Below are positions 21,586 to 33,623 of a stretch of DNA of 64,000 nucleotides, one piece after another. Origin of the DNA: Avena insularis (lineage: Eukaryota > Streptophyta > Magnoliopsida > Poales > Poaceae); the NCBI GenBank assembly GCA_023614405.1, contig CM042685.1, positions 232,665,661 to 232,729,660 of the forward strand, written 5' to 3'. The notes under the pieces are model-generated. The model saw only the letters and a list, made by a program, of their open reading frames with translations, searched no databases and had not been told where the DNA came from. Position 1 is the first letter of the stretch; each line of letters starts with the position of its first letter. A program made the translations under genes and the position numbers.

Positions 21586-22345
21586 TGATACCTTCGATCC
21601 GGATTACGGATGTACTATAGCTCTTTTTCCTTAGTAGACCTAGGTTATCGAATCATCGGGAAGCAGAAAGCATAGTAAATTTACTTTAACGGACCTTTGG
21701 AAGTTTTAGAATTCTTTTAGTGTTTTACCGGACCAAGAGTTTGCGATCTTTTGTTGTTTGATGGAGAGAGAGGGCCTAGGGCATTCGGTTTCACCTGTAG
21801 CTGTGCAAAACATCTGATGGGAATAAATATAATAATAAAGTATGCATGTAATCATTAGAGCTAGATAATTATATGTGGGCAGTGCATCCATAACTTCTAT
21901 TGCCTCTACAACCGCTTATAGCAATAGCCTATTAGTCTCATCCATAGAAGAAATAGATCTAATGATATGCACCATGACGTCACCGTTAATCCCAAGTAAA
22001 TTCCTCACATACAATCGTACTACCCTTTCTGTCACCGGGGTTCCCATCCTGTAGATTAGTCATTACTCACACTCCCTATATCTGGATCAATCCTCAGGGT
22101 CTTTGGTACCTAACAAGTCCTTAGATTGAGGCAAGAGATGATACAATAATCATCATGTCATACAAACTAATACATGATCCCATATATGATAAATAACATG
22201 CACAATCTACATGGCTAGGATGAAGCCCTTAGCCCAAGGAGAATTACTCACACATAGAGATGAGATCAATAATCATAAACATTGTAATGAAAATCATGAG
22301 ATAGATAGTAATAGTCTTACAATGTCGCCAATTGGAGATGAGATC
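21586..22345 (-). repeat. 5' LTR of element A, inner part (interrupted)
   Basis: PBS-side end of the LTR (minus-strand end ...GGTATCA at 21586). The LTR breaks at 22345, where Angela-2 is inserted, and resumes at 31292. The combined length is about 1.24 kb. Confidence 0.78.
22341..22345. repeat. Target site duplication of Angela-2, left copy (AGATC)
   Basis: AGATC at 22341-22345 and again at 31287-31291, exactly flanking Angela-2. Confidence 0.93.
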
Positions 22346-24214
22346 TGTAGGGGTTCGTAGCATGGAAAACAAAAAAATTCTATCGCATGAACACACACAA
22401 GCCAATATCTATCTACTAGATTGTAGCAACGAGTCAATTAGAGTACTCACCCTCGAAGATACCAAAGCTGTTAACGAGAGCAGATTCTCGTGGGTGATAT
22501 AGTCGTACACTTGCCGATCTCAAGATCGCATAGACGATCCTTCTAGCGCTGCGTTCCGGCAGTGCTCCCGCATTCGGTCACACGTTCGGTACTCGATGAA
22601 TACCTTCCTCTCCCTTGTTCCAGCAGGGAGCGGAGGTTTGTAGTTCTCCCCTCGCGATTCCGGTAGCACGACGGCGTGGTGTCGGAATTCAAGGAGAAAT
22701 CCCGTAGGGCTTCGCCTTAAGCCGGAGCGGGTTATCGTGGAGTATTAGGGTTCCCGGTGTCTAGGGTTTAGAATCCGGAGAGGAGGAGGTGGCGGAGGCG
22801 GCGACTAGGGCGGCGGCGCGGCAGCACCGGCGGCGGCTTGGTGGGGTGGGGCTTGTGGTGGTCTTTGGGGGGCACCCCTCCCCTCTATTTATGAGAGGGA
22901 TGGGCAGCTAGGGAGAGGGGAGTTTGAATCCTACCCCAACTCCCTTTCCTTCTAGGCGCGTGGTGGAGGGAGAAAACGATTATCTCCTTCCTCCACCAGG
23001 AAACATTGTCCCAGTTTGACTTTTCAAACTTGCCTTTTGACTTTCAATTTTGGAGTTTAATTTCTTTCTTTAAAATGCCCAACCAAGTGACCTAGGACAT
23101 GATGCAACCATTCTACTTAGTCATGAAACATTCATGTACCCTTCCCCGTCCGGTCCGGTGAACCTTCTAGACCCTTCTAGATCATTCCTATGAAAACACC
23201 AAAATCATTCCCAAACTCTAGAATTGGACTTTCCTTATATGAATCTTATTCTCTGCACCATTTCGGATCTCCTCGTGATATCACGGATCCCATCCGAGAC
23301 TCTGAACAACATTCGGTCTTCCTACTTACATTCCATATCTACTAAACAACATCGAATCCTTAAGTGTGTCTCCCTACGGTTTGTGAATTATGCAGACATG
23401 AACGAGACTCTACTCCGATCAATAACCAATAGAGGAATCTAGAAATTCATATGGCTCCCACATATTTCTACGATTACTTTGTGATCGAATGAACCATTTA
23501 CATACGATACCAATTTCCCTTTGTCTCATGATAATTTACTTATCTGAGGTCTGATCGTCGGTATCTCTGCATACCTAGTTCCACCTCGTTACCGATAAGT
23601 ACTCTTTACTCGTTCCTGTGATATGTGATCCCTTGTGAGCCAGTCACATGTTTGCAAGCTAATTGTATGACATTCCACCCAAAGGGACCAGAGTATCTCT
23701 ATCCATTATATGGATGGACAAATCCCACTCTTGATCCATGTGCCTCAACACATACTTTCCGAACACTCAATGCCACCTTTATAGCCACCCAGTTATGGTG
23801 TGGTGTTTGATGTCATCAAAGCATCCATCCGGTGATGGTGATTAGCATGATCGCATGGTCGAAGGAATTAGGTTACTATGTATCAGAAAGCTTATAGCAA
23901 ACAAAATAATGAAATGACTTGATCTTTATGCTACGCTTATCTATAGGGGTACATCCATCATACCATTCTCCTAATGATATGATATTGTTGTTAACAACAT
24001 CTCAATGTTCATGATCCGGAAACCACGATCATCTATTAACCAACAAGAAAGTATTATAAAGAGGCTTTACTAGGGACTCTAATTAGTTTACAAATCACAC
24101 AAGTATTAATGTTTCCGGTTAATACAATTATAGCATGAATGTAAAAATTTATCATAAACACAAAGATATAATAATCACTACTTTTATTATTGCCTCCAGG
24201 GCATATCTCCAACA
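22346..24214 (-). repeat. 3' LTR of Angela-2 (1869 bp)
   Basis: TG...CA ends: TGTAGGGGTTCGTAGC on the plus strand at 22346 and ...CTCCAACA at 24214. A TATA-like element CATAAATAG (minus) lies at about 22884-22893. Confidence 0.93.
22884..22893 (-). promoter_or_regulatory. TATA box of the Angela-2 LTR
   Basis: The minus strand reads TCATAAATAG. The same position is conserved in the other LTR at 29959-29968 and, similarly, in LTR C at 34191-34200. Confidence 0.55.
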
Positions 24215-24229
24215 GTCTCCCACTTGCAC
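24215..24229 (-). other. Polypurine tract of Angela-2
   Basis: The minus strand reads GTGCAAGTGGGAGAC immediately before the 3' LTR, as in Angela/BARE elements. Confidence 0.85.
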
Positions 24230-24248
24230 TAGAGTTAACTAATCTAGA

Positions 24249-27200
24249 TTACATGGTAATATACCAAACACCCATGGCGGTTTGGTGTTGGTCATGTTTT
24301 GACCTCAGGAGAGGTTTAGTCAACGGATCCGCCACATTCAGATTTGTGTGTACTTTGCAAATCTTTAGGTCACCATCTTGGACATGCTATCGAATAGCAT
24401 GAAAATGCAGCTTGATATGCTTCAGCTTCTTGTGTGACCTTGGTTCTTGCGCATTGGCTATGGCGTCCATGTTATCACAGTAGATAGAGATTGGGTCCAG
24501 CGCACTTGGAACCACACCAAGCACTGTAATGAACTCCTTCATCCATATCCCCTCTTGTGAAGCCTCCGAAGCAGGTATGTATTCCTATTCAGTTGAAGAT
24601 CTCGCCACAACGCTTTGCTTTGCACTCCTCCAGCTCACTGATGCACCATTCAAAGTAAATACATATCTAGATTGAGATTTAGAATCATCCGGATCGGTGT
24701 TCCAACTAGCATCGGTGTAACCATTAATAATGAGATGTTCACCACCTCCATAAGAAAGAACCATATCCTTAGTTCTTCTCAAGTACTTAAGGATGTTTTT
24801 GACCGCTGTCCAATGATCCACCCCTGGATCACTTTGATATCTGCTAGTTAAACTAACAACATATGCAATGTCGGGTCTAGTACATAGCATGACATACATG
24901 ATAGATCCTATAGCCAAGTCAAATGGAGTCTTACTCATTCTCTCTCTCTATCTTTTGCCATAGCAGGACTTTGAGTTTTACTCAAGGTCGTATTGGGCAA
25001 CATGGGAAAGAACCCTTTCTTGCTATCTTCCATTCCAAACCTCTTTAGAACTTTGTTCAAATATGTACTCTGTAACAATGATATTAGGCGTCTCGATCTG
25101 TATCTATAAATATTTATGCCTAATATGTAAGCAGCTTCGCCAAGATCCTTCATTGAAAAACTATTATTCAAATAATCCTTGACACTATTAAGAAGGTCTA
25201 TATCATTCCCAATCAATAATATGTCGTCCACATATAGTACTAGGAATGCTACAGAGCTCCCACTCACTTTATTGTAAATACAAGCTTCTCCATAAGTTTG
25301 TATAAAACCAAAACTTTTGATCACCTTATCAAAACGTTGATTCCAACTTCGGGATGCTTGCTTCAATCCATAAATGGACCGTTGAAGCTTGCACACCTTG
25401 TTAGCATCATTAGGATCGACAAAACCTTTGGGTTGTACCATATACAACTCTTCATCAATGTCTCCATTGAGTAATGCCGTTTTTACATCCATCTGCCATA
25501 TCTCATAATCATAATATGCAGCGATTGCTAACAAAATCATCACAGACATTAGCTTCACTACTGGTGAGAAAGTCTCATCGTAGTCAACTCCTTGAATTTG
25601 TTGAAACCCTTTTGCGACAAGTCAAGCTTTATAGACGGTCACATTACCACCAGCATCTGTTTTCTTCTTGAAAATCCATTTGTTCTCGACAGCCTTCTGG
25701 CCATCCAGTAAGTCCACCAAAGTCCATACTTGGTTTTCGTACATGGATCCAATCTATGATTTAATGGCTTCTTGCCATTTAATGGAATCTGGGCTCATCA
25801 TTGCTTCCTCATATGTTTCAGGGTCGTCGGTGTTCTCCACCAACATGACACTCATAACGGGATCATACCCATCGGGAGTGGTATGAGTCCTTATTGACCT
25901 GGGAGGTTCTGTAGTAACTTCGATCGAAGTTTCATGATCTTTATCATTAGCTTCCTCTCTTATTGGTGCTGGCGCCACAGGAACTTCTTCCGATGCTGTG
26001 CTACTCTCAAATCCGAGAGAAGGTTCGACAACCTCGTCGAGTTCTACTTTCCTTCTAGTCACTTATTTTGAGAGAAACTCCTTCTCTAGAAAGGATCCAT
26101 TCTTGGCAACGAAGATTCTGCCCTCGGATCTATGATAGAAGGTATACCCAATAGTTTCCTTCGGGTATCCGATGAAGACGCATTTTTCCGCTTTGGGTTC
26201 AAGCTTGTCGGGCTGTAACTTCTTTACATAAGATTCACAAACCCGAACTTTAAGGAACGACAATATAGGTTTATTCTCAAACCATAATTCATACAATGTC
26301 GTTTCAATGGATTTAGATGGTGCCCTATTTAAAGTGAATGCAGATGTTTCTAATGCATAACCCCAAAATGACAAAGGTAAATCTGCAAGTGACATCATAG
26401 AATGAACCATATCTAAGAGAGTTCGATTACGATGTTCGGACACACCATTACGTTGTGGTGTTCCCGGCGGTGTCAATTGTGAAAGTATTCCACATTTCTT
26501 TAAATGCTCGCCAAACTCGTAACTTAGATATTCACCTACACGATCAGATCGTATAAACTTAATCTTCTTGTTACGTTGATTCTCCACTTCACTTTGAAAT
26601 TCCTTAAACTTCTCGAAAGTTTTGGACTTATGTTTCATGAAATAGATATACCAATATCTACTCAAGTCATCCGTGAAAGTAAGAACATAATGATAACCAC
26701 CGCACGATGCTACACTCATTGGTCCACACACATCGGTATGTATGATTTCTAGCAAGTCCGTAGCTCACTCCATCATACCAGAAAATGGAGTCTTAGTCAT
26801 TTTACCCATCAGACATGCTTCACATCTTTCAAGTGATTCAAGAAGTCCATTAGAATGGAGTTTCTTCATACGCTTCACTTCGATATGACCAAGACGATAG
26901 TGCCACATATAAGTTGAGTTATCGCTTAATTTCAAATGTTTAGCTTCAATGTTATTAACATGTGTATTACTACGATCGAGATTCAACAAGAATAGACCAT
27001 CTATCAAAGGTGCATGTGCATAAAACATATTACTCATATAAATCGAACAAACATTTTTCTCGGACTTAAACAAGTAACTGTATCACAATAAACATGATCC
27101 GGATATAATGTCCATGCTCAACGTAGGCACCAAATAACAATTATTTAAGTATAAAACTAATTTTGATGGTAGATGAAGAGGTAGCGTGCCGACCGCGATC

Positions 27201-28216
27201 ACATCAACCTTTGATCCATTTCCAACGCACATCGTCACCTTGTTCTTCACTAGTTTTCGTCTATTCTGCAGCACCTGTTTCGAATTACAAATATGAGCAA
27301 CTGAACCAATATCAAATACCTAGGCACTACTACGACTACTAGTAAGATACACATCAATAATGTGTATATCGGATATATCTTTCTTCTTGATGTTGCCGTT
27401 CTTCAGATCCGCCAAGTACTTAGGGAAATTCCACTTCCAGTGACCTTATCCCTTGCAGTAAAAGCACTCAGTATCAGGCTTAGGCCCAGCCTTGGTCTTC
27501 TTCGCCGGCGCGGTAGCTTTCTTACCGCCCTTCTTGAAGTTTCCATTTTTCTTAGGCTTGCCTTGCATCTTGAAATTTGTGGTATTATTGACTATCAACA
27601 CTTAGTGCTCTTTCTTGATCTCCACTTTCGTGGACTTCAACATAGAGAAGAGTTCTGGCAACGTCTTATCCATGCGCTGCATGTTGTAGTTCATCACAAA
27701 GTTCTTGTAACTTGGTGGTAGTGATTGGAGGACACGGTGAATCCCCAATGCATTGGGAATTATTATGCCCAAGCTCCGGAGCTTATTAGCATGCCCAGAC
27801 ATCTTAAGCACATGCTCACTGATGGAGCTATCCTCCTCCATCTTGTAGTTAAAGAACTTTTCAGAAGCTTCATAACTCTCAACTGCCGCGTGAGCCTGAA
27901 ATATCATTTTGAGTTCACGGACAATATCATGTGGGTCAAAGTTCTCAAACCTCTTTTGAAGCTCTGATTCCAAACCATACAAGATAACACACTAAACCAT
28001 GGAGTACTGATTCTTCCGAGTACGGAAAACATTTTTCTCATCATCGGTAGCATCTTCTGCAGGCGGTTCACCTAGCGGTTCATCCAACACATAGGTCAAC
28101 TGACCAGCATTGAGGACAATCCTCAAATTGTGGAACTAATCCACGAAGTTGCTTCCATTGTTTTTCAACTTTTCTTTCTCTAGGAACGCATTAAAATTGA
28201 TGGTAGGGGCCACCAT
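24249..28216 (-). pseudogene. Copia gag-pol polyprotein (gag, protease, integrase, RT, RNase H), multiply broken
   Basis: Domains in order on the minus strand. Gag runs from ATG 28214-28216 to about 27400, with a zinc knuckle CFYCKG.GHWKWNF in which a stop replaces one residue and the last Cys is Phe. Protease remnants lie near 27300. Integrase (26063-27073) has an HHCC region (HYRLGHIEVKRMKKLH, CEACLMGK) and a core with HTDVCGPM, FIRSDRVGEYLS and NGVSEHRNRT. RT (24935-25671) has LNGDIDEELYMVQPKGF and the catalytic YVDD. RNase H is at 24260-24900 (NGYTDASWNTD). At least nine in-frame stops were read, for example near 27996, 27448, 27081, 26763, 26060, 25753, 25626, 24950 and 24590. The gene order IN before RT proves copia type. 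Its natural end is at 24249. Confidence 0.9.
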
Positions 28217-29396
28217 TGATCTACAACTTATTTGCAATAGTTTAGACTAAGTTTATCACAAATTGAGTTCTAATTAATAGTTAAATTAATCTAGGTGAAC
28301 TCCCACTCAAAACAACATCCCTCACATTGTTTTAGTGATCACACGAACCAAATCCACTACATCAAAACAGATCATCACGAGAGATGATGTAGCTTCAAAG
28401 GCGAATAATCAACATGTTCATCATATATACTATATGACTAATGCTTTACCTTTCGGTGATCCGTGTTCTGAGACCATGTCTGTACATGCTAGGATCGTCA
28501 AGGTCAAATCTTAGCTTCCGCATGAGCAGATCTGGCTTGCTCCCGTTGTATACACTCGCAGAATCTAACACACCCGATCATCACGTGGTGCTTCGAAACA
28601 ACGGGTATTGGCAATAGTGCCTACTAAGGATGAACACTTTATAACTTGATATTTTGTGAGAGGGATCATATTATAATGCTATCATCATGAACTAAGCAAT
28701 ACAAGATGCATAAAAAGGATTAACATCACATGCAATTCAAAATATGTGATATGATATGGCCTTTCTTCTTGTGCTTTCGATCTCCGTCTTCAAGCACGAA
28801 CATGATCTCCATCATCACCGGTGTGGCGTCAAGGTCAATGGCACCGCTCCATGGTTGTCGTCCACCAGCATAAACTATTACAACTACTTTGAATAATAGA
28901 CACGTAGGTCTTGATGAAATTAAAAAGACAACCATAAGGCTCCTTCCGGTTGCCAACTTACAATAAGGAACATTGCATACATCATATATAATCACAATCA
29001 TGGCCATATCACATCACAGCACACCCCTGAAAAACAAAGTTAGAGGCCTCTAATTTTCTTTGCATATTTTACGTGGTTTGGGGCTTTCAATAAGTACCAT
29101 TCTAACTTACGAACAAGAACCACAACATTGATGCTTGAACTATCAAGTGCCCATTGTAAATTGAATCTTTACTATGATGGGAGAGACAGACACCCGCAAA
29201 GCCACTTATGCCATACAAGTTGCATGTTGAGCATGGAGAAATTCTCATGAACGATGTCATGTAAGGTTAGCCCGGGCCGCTTCATCCCACCATACCGCAA
29301 GATGCAAAGTACACAAAAATCAATTGATAATAAAAGCACCACCGCCCATAATGACCATTGTGTTCTACTCGTGCAACAGATCTACATATAGACACG
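28217..29396 (-). other. Angela-2 untranslated leader
   Basis: About 1.2 kb between PBS and gag, with no ORF of note. It is homologous to the leader of Angela-1 (645-1850). Confidence 0.7.
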
Positions 29397-29408
29397 ACTC
29401 TGATACCA
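29397..29408 (-). other. Primer binding site of Angela-2
   Basis: The minus strand reads TGGTATCAGAGT, one mismatch from the standard Met-initiator PBS TGGTATCAGAGC at 1851-1862. Confidence 0.88.
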
Positions 29409-29409
29409 C

Positions 29410-31286
29410 CGTAGGGGTTCGTAGCATGGAAAACAAAAAAATTGTACCGCATGAACACACACAAGCCAAGATCTATCTACTAGATTGTAGCAATGAGTGG
29501 ATTAGAGTACTCACCCTCAAAGATTCCAAAGCGGTTAACAAGAGCTGATTCTCGTGGGGGATGTAGTCGTACACTTGACGATCTCAAGATCGCGTAGATG
29601 ATCCTTCCGGCGCTGCGTTCCGGCAGCGCTCCCATAGTTGGTCACATGTTTGGTACTCGATGAAGACCTTCCTCTCCCTTGTTCCAGCAGGCAGCGGAGG
29701 TTTGTAGTTCTCCCCTCGCGATTCCAGCAGCACGACGGCGTGGTGTCCGAGTTAGAGGGGAAATCCCGCAAGGCTTCCCCACAAGCCGGAGCGGGTTATG
29801 GTGGAGTAGTAGGGTTCCCGGCATCTAGGGTTTAGAAGTCGGAGAGGAGGAGGTGGAGCCGGCAACGACTAGGGCGGCGGCATAGCGGTGGCGATAGGAG
29901 GCGGTGGCGGCTTGGTTAGGTGGGGCTTGTGGTGGTCTTTGGGGGGCACCCCTCCCCTCTATTTATGAGAGGGAGGGGCAGCTAGGGAGAAGGGAGTTTG
30001 AATCCTACCCCAACTCCCTCTACTTCTAGGCGCATGGTGGAGGGAGAGAAGTATTCTCTCCTTCCTCCACCAGGAAACATTGTCCCAGTTTGACTTTTCA
30101 AACTTGCCTTTTGACTTTCAATTTTGGAGTTTAATTTCTTTCTTTCAAATGCCCAGCCAAGTGACCTAGGACATGATGCAATCATTCCGCTTAGTCATGA
30201 CACATTCATGTACCCTTCCCCTTCCGGTCCGGTGAACCTTCTAGATCCTTCTAGATCATTCCGGTGAAAACACCATAATCATTCCCGAACTCCAGAATTG
30301 GACTTTCCTTATATGAATCTTATTATCCGGACCATTCTGGATCTCCTCGTGATATCCCGGATCCCATCCGAGACTCCGAACAACATTTTGTCTTCCTACT
30401 TACATTCCATATCTATTAAACAACATCGAATCCTTAAGTGTGTCTCCCTACGGTTCATGAATTATGCAGACATGAACGGGACTCTTCTCCGATCAATAAC
30501 CAATAGAGGAATCTGGAAATTCATATGGCTCCCACATATTTCTACGATTACTTTGCGATCGAATGAACCATTTACATATGATACCAATTTCCCTTTATCT
30601 CGCGATACTTTACTTATCCGAGGTCTGATCGTCGGTATCTCTGCATACCTAGTTCAACCCCGTTATCGATAAGCACTCTTTACTCGTTCCTTTGATATGT
30701 GATCCCTTGTGAGACAGTAACATGCTTGCAAGATAATTGGATGACATTCCACCAAGAGGGCCCAAAGTATATCTATCTGTCATATGGATGGACAAATCCC
30801 ACTCTTGATCTATGTGCCTCAACAAATACTTTCCGAACACTTTGCCACCTTTATAGACACCCAGTTATGATGCGGTGTTTGATGTCATCAAAGCATCCAT
30901 CCAGTGATGGTGATTAGCATGATCTCATGGTCGAAGGAATTAGGTTACTATGTATCAGAAAGCTTATAGCAAATGAACTAATGAAATGACTTGATCTTTA
31001 TGCTACGCTTATATATAGGAGTATGTCCATCATATCATTCTCCTAATGATATGATCTTGTTGTTAACAACATCTCAATGTTCATGATCCGGAAACCACGA
31101 TCATGTATTAACCAACAAGCTAGTATTATAAAGAGGCTTTACTAGGGACTCTAATTAGTTTACAAATCACACAAGTATTAATGTTTCCGGTTAATACAAT
31201 TATAGCATGAATGTAAACATTTATCATAAACACAAAGATATAATAATAACTACTTTTATTATTGGCTCTAGGTCATATCTCCAACA
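29410..31286 (-). repeat. 5' LTR of Angela-2 (1877 bp)
   Basis: Homologous to 22346-24214. Its PBS-side end reads CGTAGGGG instead of TGTAGGGG, so the terminal CA dinucleotide of the minus strand has mutated to CG. Confidence 0.92.
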
Positions 31287-31291
31287 AGATC
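31287..31291. repeat. Target site duplication of Angela-2, right copy (AGATC)
   Basis: Matches 22341-22345. Element A LTR sequence resumes after it. Confidence 0.93.
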
Positions 31292-31404
31292 TACTATTAC
31301 AAGTGGTGGAATATGGCTATTGTGGTGGATAAGGGATTTGAGATTGGATCTAGATCTGTTCCTATGGCGGCTTTCTCTTCTCCTTATGGATCTGTTCGAC
31401 TCTC

Positions 31405-31421
31405 GGGGGGGGGGGGGGGGG
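31405..31421 (+). repeat. Run of 17 G
   Basis: Homopolymer inside the element A LTR just downstream of its TATA-like box (element orientation C17). The length is prone to sequencing and assembly error. Confidence 0.9.
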
Positions 31422-31498
31422 TCCCGTCGCGAGAGGTCTCTTTAAATAGGGGTCCCTTCAAGAAAGTTGTTTTATTTTACCTAGCGGTGTCGGTGGAA

Positions 31499-31533
31499 AC
31501 TATACAGCCAGAATTTTATTCCTGCCGTATAGT
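31499..31533 (-). repeat. LTR copy of the element A hairpin motif
   Basis: ACTATACAGCCAGAA...TTCCTGCCGTATAGT, the same imperfect inverted repeat as in the internal spacer at 5520-5760, and likewise followed by TGGTCGTTAAA. Confidence 0.8.
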
Positions 31534-31775
31534 TGGTCGTTAAAGGTACTGGATCCTTTCCACGACTCCTAGTTTCTTTGAGTTGTTGGAAATCTCGTAT
31601 CTTTGACTTTAATGTTGTGATTCCCATCAGCAAACGTCATTTCCTGCGTAGGGAAAATAGAAAGATAGGATTGCATACCCCTTTGATCATTAGGCATTAG
31701 TGGCAGGATTTAGAGAGACGTTTCATCAAAAGTATGAATAATATCTAGTTTAAATGTGGATGGCTATATTTCACA

Positions 31776-32474
31776 GCCATCACTAGCGTCCGAGACCCCA
31801 AACTTGGCCTAAAGTGCTTCCCACGTGTCCTTGCCATTATCAAATGACATATATGGGTCAACAATGTTGTCCCCAAGAACACTGAACAAAGCCGCCATAA
31901 ACATGGTATCAACTTTCTTAAAGGTCGCTTCCTGCTCAGCAGAAAGATCTCCTTTAGGCTTGCCAAGAGTGGCGCTATAGAAGTTTAGGTTTTGAAACCA
32001 GAGAACTTCTCTCTTGCGCCATCTCTTATAGTGCATGCCATCAAAAGGAGGCGGCCTAGTAGCCGCGGCTACACCAGTGGAATTCAGTTGCCTATAATCA
32101 GGTTTTTGGATTGTTGAAAATATAAGCAATAATCCTTATGATTTAATCTAAATAATAAACTGATAAATCATGATCATACAAACAATACTAAAACCAATCA
32201 TGAAGATCAACAAAGTAGACGGATAGATGACATCTATACAAGATAAACCTATCACATATACGCCAAACACTAGAACTAGAAACTCTAGAAAAATAGGAAA
32301 GAGAGAGATTGAGATCACATGCGATGCAGTTGTAGCAGAAGCCACATCAGAGGGTGCATCAGCGGTAGTAGCCGCAGCGGTAGCAGCAGCAGAGTTGTCG
32401 CTCATGTTGAGATTGCCGAAGAGGTCGCCGACGTCCGGGAAGTCGTCATTTGGGAACTCGTTGTCAAACGACAT
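31776..32474 (-). pseudogene. Copia gag N-terminal region of element B
   Basis: Two blocks. The first (32319-32474) starts MSFDNEFPNDDFPDVGD and is rich in Ala/Thr/Ser. The second (31776-32129) contains RPPPFDGMHYKRWRKREVLWF and VDTMFMAALFSVLGD, typical of plant copia gag (UBN2/DUF4219 type). The blocks are in different frames and are separated by about 190 AT-rich bases with a possible GT at 32318 and AG at 32092. The phases do not join cleanly in my reading, so either an intron with different sites or a frameshift is possible. The gene is truncated by element A at 31775. Confidence 0.7.
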
Positions 32475-33130
32475 CGTGGTTGCCAGTAGTCACGCTTAAG
32501 CGCTCCCCAAAAACCTGATCACCCCTCACCCATATAGGTTCACGAGAGGCGGGGTTTTGGAGGCCTACTGTCCCGATCTGCGGTGCACGCCGCAAGCCGG
32601 GATGAGGAAGTTGAAGACGGCGACACAAGGTTCTGGGAGGTAGGCGCGTGTGTGGATTGATCACCGATTAGGTTTAGTGCAGACGCTTATATAGTGTAGG
32701 TCAGGGATATCGTGGGGCACAACCCACGTCCGAGTTGGTAACAGCCCATGATCCATAAAAGATGGAAACAACTATAATTAACGTGTTTGTTAATGACTCA
32801 TAATTAATCAATGATTAATTTACCCAAACATCAAAATAAAGCTCGGCAAGATTCCCACAACCTGTGGCACGCGCGCATCATGACGAGGTGAGGCAAGGAG
32901 AGGCGGGCAGCGTCGAAGGATGAGTGCGCGAGGGCTTCTCTCCTTCTCACACCTTAGTGAGTGGTGTAACACTCTACTATATAAGGTGGTCCGACTCCCC
33001 TTCCACTAGAAATGTGGGACTAAACTTTAGCACCACTAGCACAACCATATGCTGCCATACACAAGTAGGCCAAAGAGAATTTCATAATTTGTCTAATGGG
33101 CCAATAGCCCAAAACTCACCAAATTCCAAC
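32475..33130 (-). repeat. 5' LTR and leader of copia element B
   Basis: The minus strand begins TGTTGGAATTTGGTG at 33130. A TATA box (CTATATAAG) is at about 32686-32694 and a second TATA-like site lies near 32977. The boundary between LTR and leader is not resolved, and no standard PBS was seen before the gag start at 32474. Confidence 0.55.
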
Positions 33131-33623
33131 AGGCACAACATAATTCGTCGAGCTAGCACTTCCATGGCGTGACAGAGGATGCGCCACGTTACATTACAGA
33201 AGATGGAGGAACTTTAGCGACGTGTCATGTATTGAGAATGTCGTGGTTTGTACAACATCACTAATCTAGATAATTAATTACAATACCATTAAACAAAGTA
33301 AGCAGTTTACATCCATTAATTTAGGAATTTAATTGCATTGAAATCAAAAAATTGATTTTATTGAGAGGATATTCATTACATCACATTACACTGCAACCAC
33401 TTCTTACAAGGATCTAATCCTTGTATTCAACTTCTCTTGTGGTGGTGGTGTCACGGCAGATGCCATGGGTAGGCTTAAGTTGGGGGCCGAATGGACGGTT
33501 GAGGTAACTGGGGAGGGAGTGCACGGTCTAGCCGCACACGATGAACACGATGAACTCTCTAGACTTATGATTTTTATTCCTCCTTGATGTTTACAAGTGC
33601 TCCTAGAGCTGTTCAAGAATAGC
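33131..33623. other. Unassigned 493 bp segment between element B and LTR C
   Basis: Not recognisable as LTR or retrotransposon coding sequence. On the minus strand a Pro/Ser/Ala-rich open stretch ends at 33404, followed about 40-45 bases later by AATAAA (33357-33362). It may be a 3' gene fragment, an older transposon, or the original insertion site of B and C. It is too short to name. Confidence 0.35.

Larger units (their letters stand above)
21136..22345 (-). mobile_element. Element A, gag start, leader, PBS and part of the 5' LTR
   Basis: Middle piece of element A between the Tat and Angela-2 insertions. It holds the gag N-terminus, a short leader at 21386-21555, the PBS at 21556-21575 and the PBS-proximal 760 bp of the 5' LTR (21586-22345). 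Confidence 0.82.
22346..31286 (-). mobile_element. Complete Angela-type copia retrotransposon (Angela-2, 8,941 bp)
   Basis: Minus-strand element with LTRs at 22346-24214 and 29410-31286, PPT at 24215-24229, a gag-pol polyprotein gene at 24249-28216, a leader and a PBS at 29397-29408, flanked by the AGATC duplication. Size and LTR length fit Angela/BARE-1. By eye the first 470 bp of the LTRs differ at about 48 positions (about 10%), so this is an old insertion of a few million years at 1.3e-8 per site per year. It lies in the 5' LTR of element A. The polyprotein has many stops, so the copy is inactive. Confidence 0.94.
31292..31775 (-). repeat. 5' LTR of element A, outer part
   Basis: Outer end of the interrupted A LTR. 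The minus strand starts TGTGAAATATAGCC at 31775, giving TG...CA ends with the 21586 side. A TATA-like TATTTAAAG (minus) is at 31442-31450. One copy of the A-specific hairpin lies at 31499-31533. To the right, copia gag sequence of element B begins abruptly, which supports this boundary. The candidate target duplication is GCCAT at 31776-31780. Confidence 0.72.
31776..33130 (-). mobile_element. Copia element B, 5' end (gag start, leader and LTR)
   Basis: Minus-strand copia sequence that hosts element A. Its gag N-terminus is at 31776-32474, and an LTR begins TGTTGGAATTTGGTG at 33130. The gag is cut off at 31775 by the A insertion and the rest should be left of the window. The LTR inner boundary and PBS were not located. 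The family was not identified; the gag differs clearly from Angela gag. Confidence 0.7.

Noticed and set aside
24249..28216. Endogenous plant virus (pararetrovirus) origin
   Set aside because: Integrase precedes RT and Angela LTRs flank it, so it is a copia retrotransposon. No movement protein or viral coat motif was seen anywhere in the window.
1..31286. Angela-1 and Angela-2 as two ends of one element
   Set aside because: Angela-2 has both LTRs and its own AGATC duplication. Angela-1 has a different LTR start (AATTATGCC) and its own PBS and gag.
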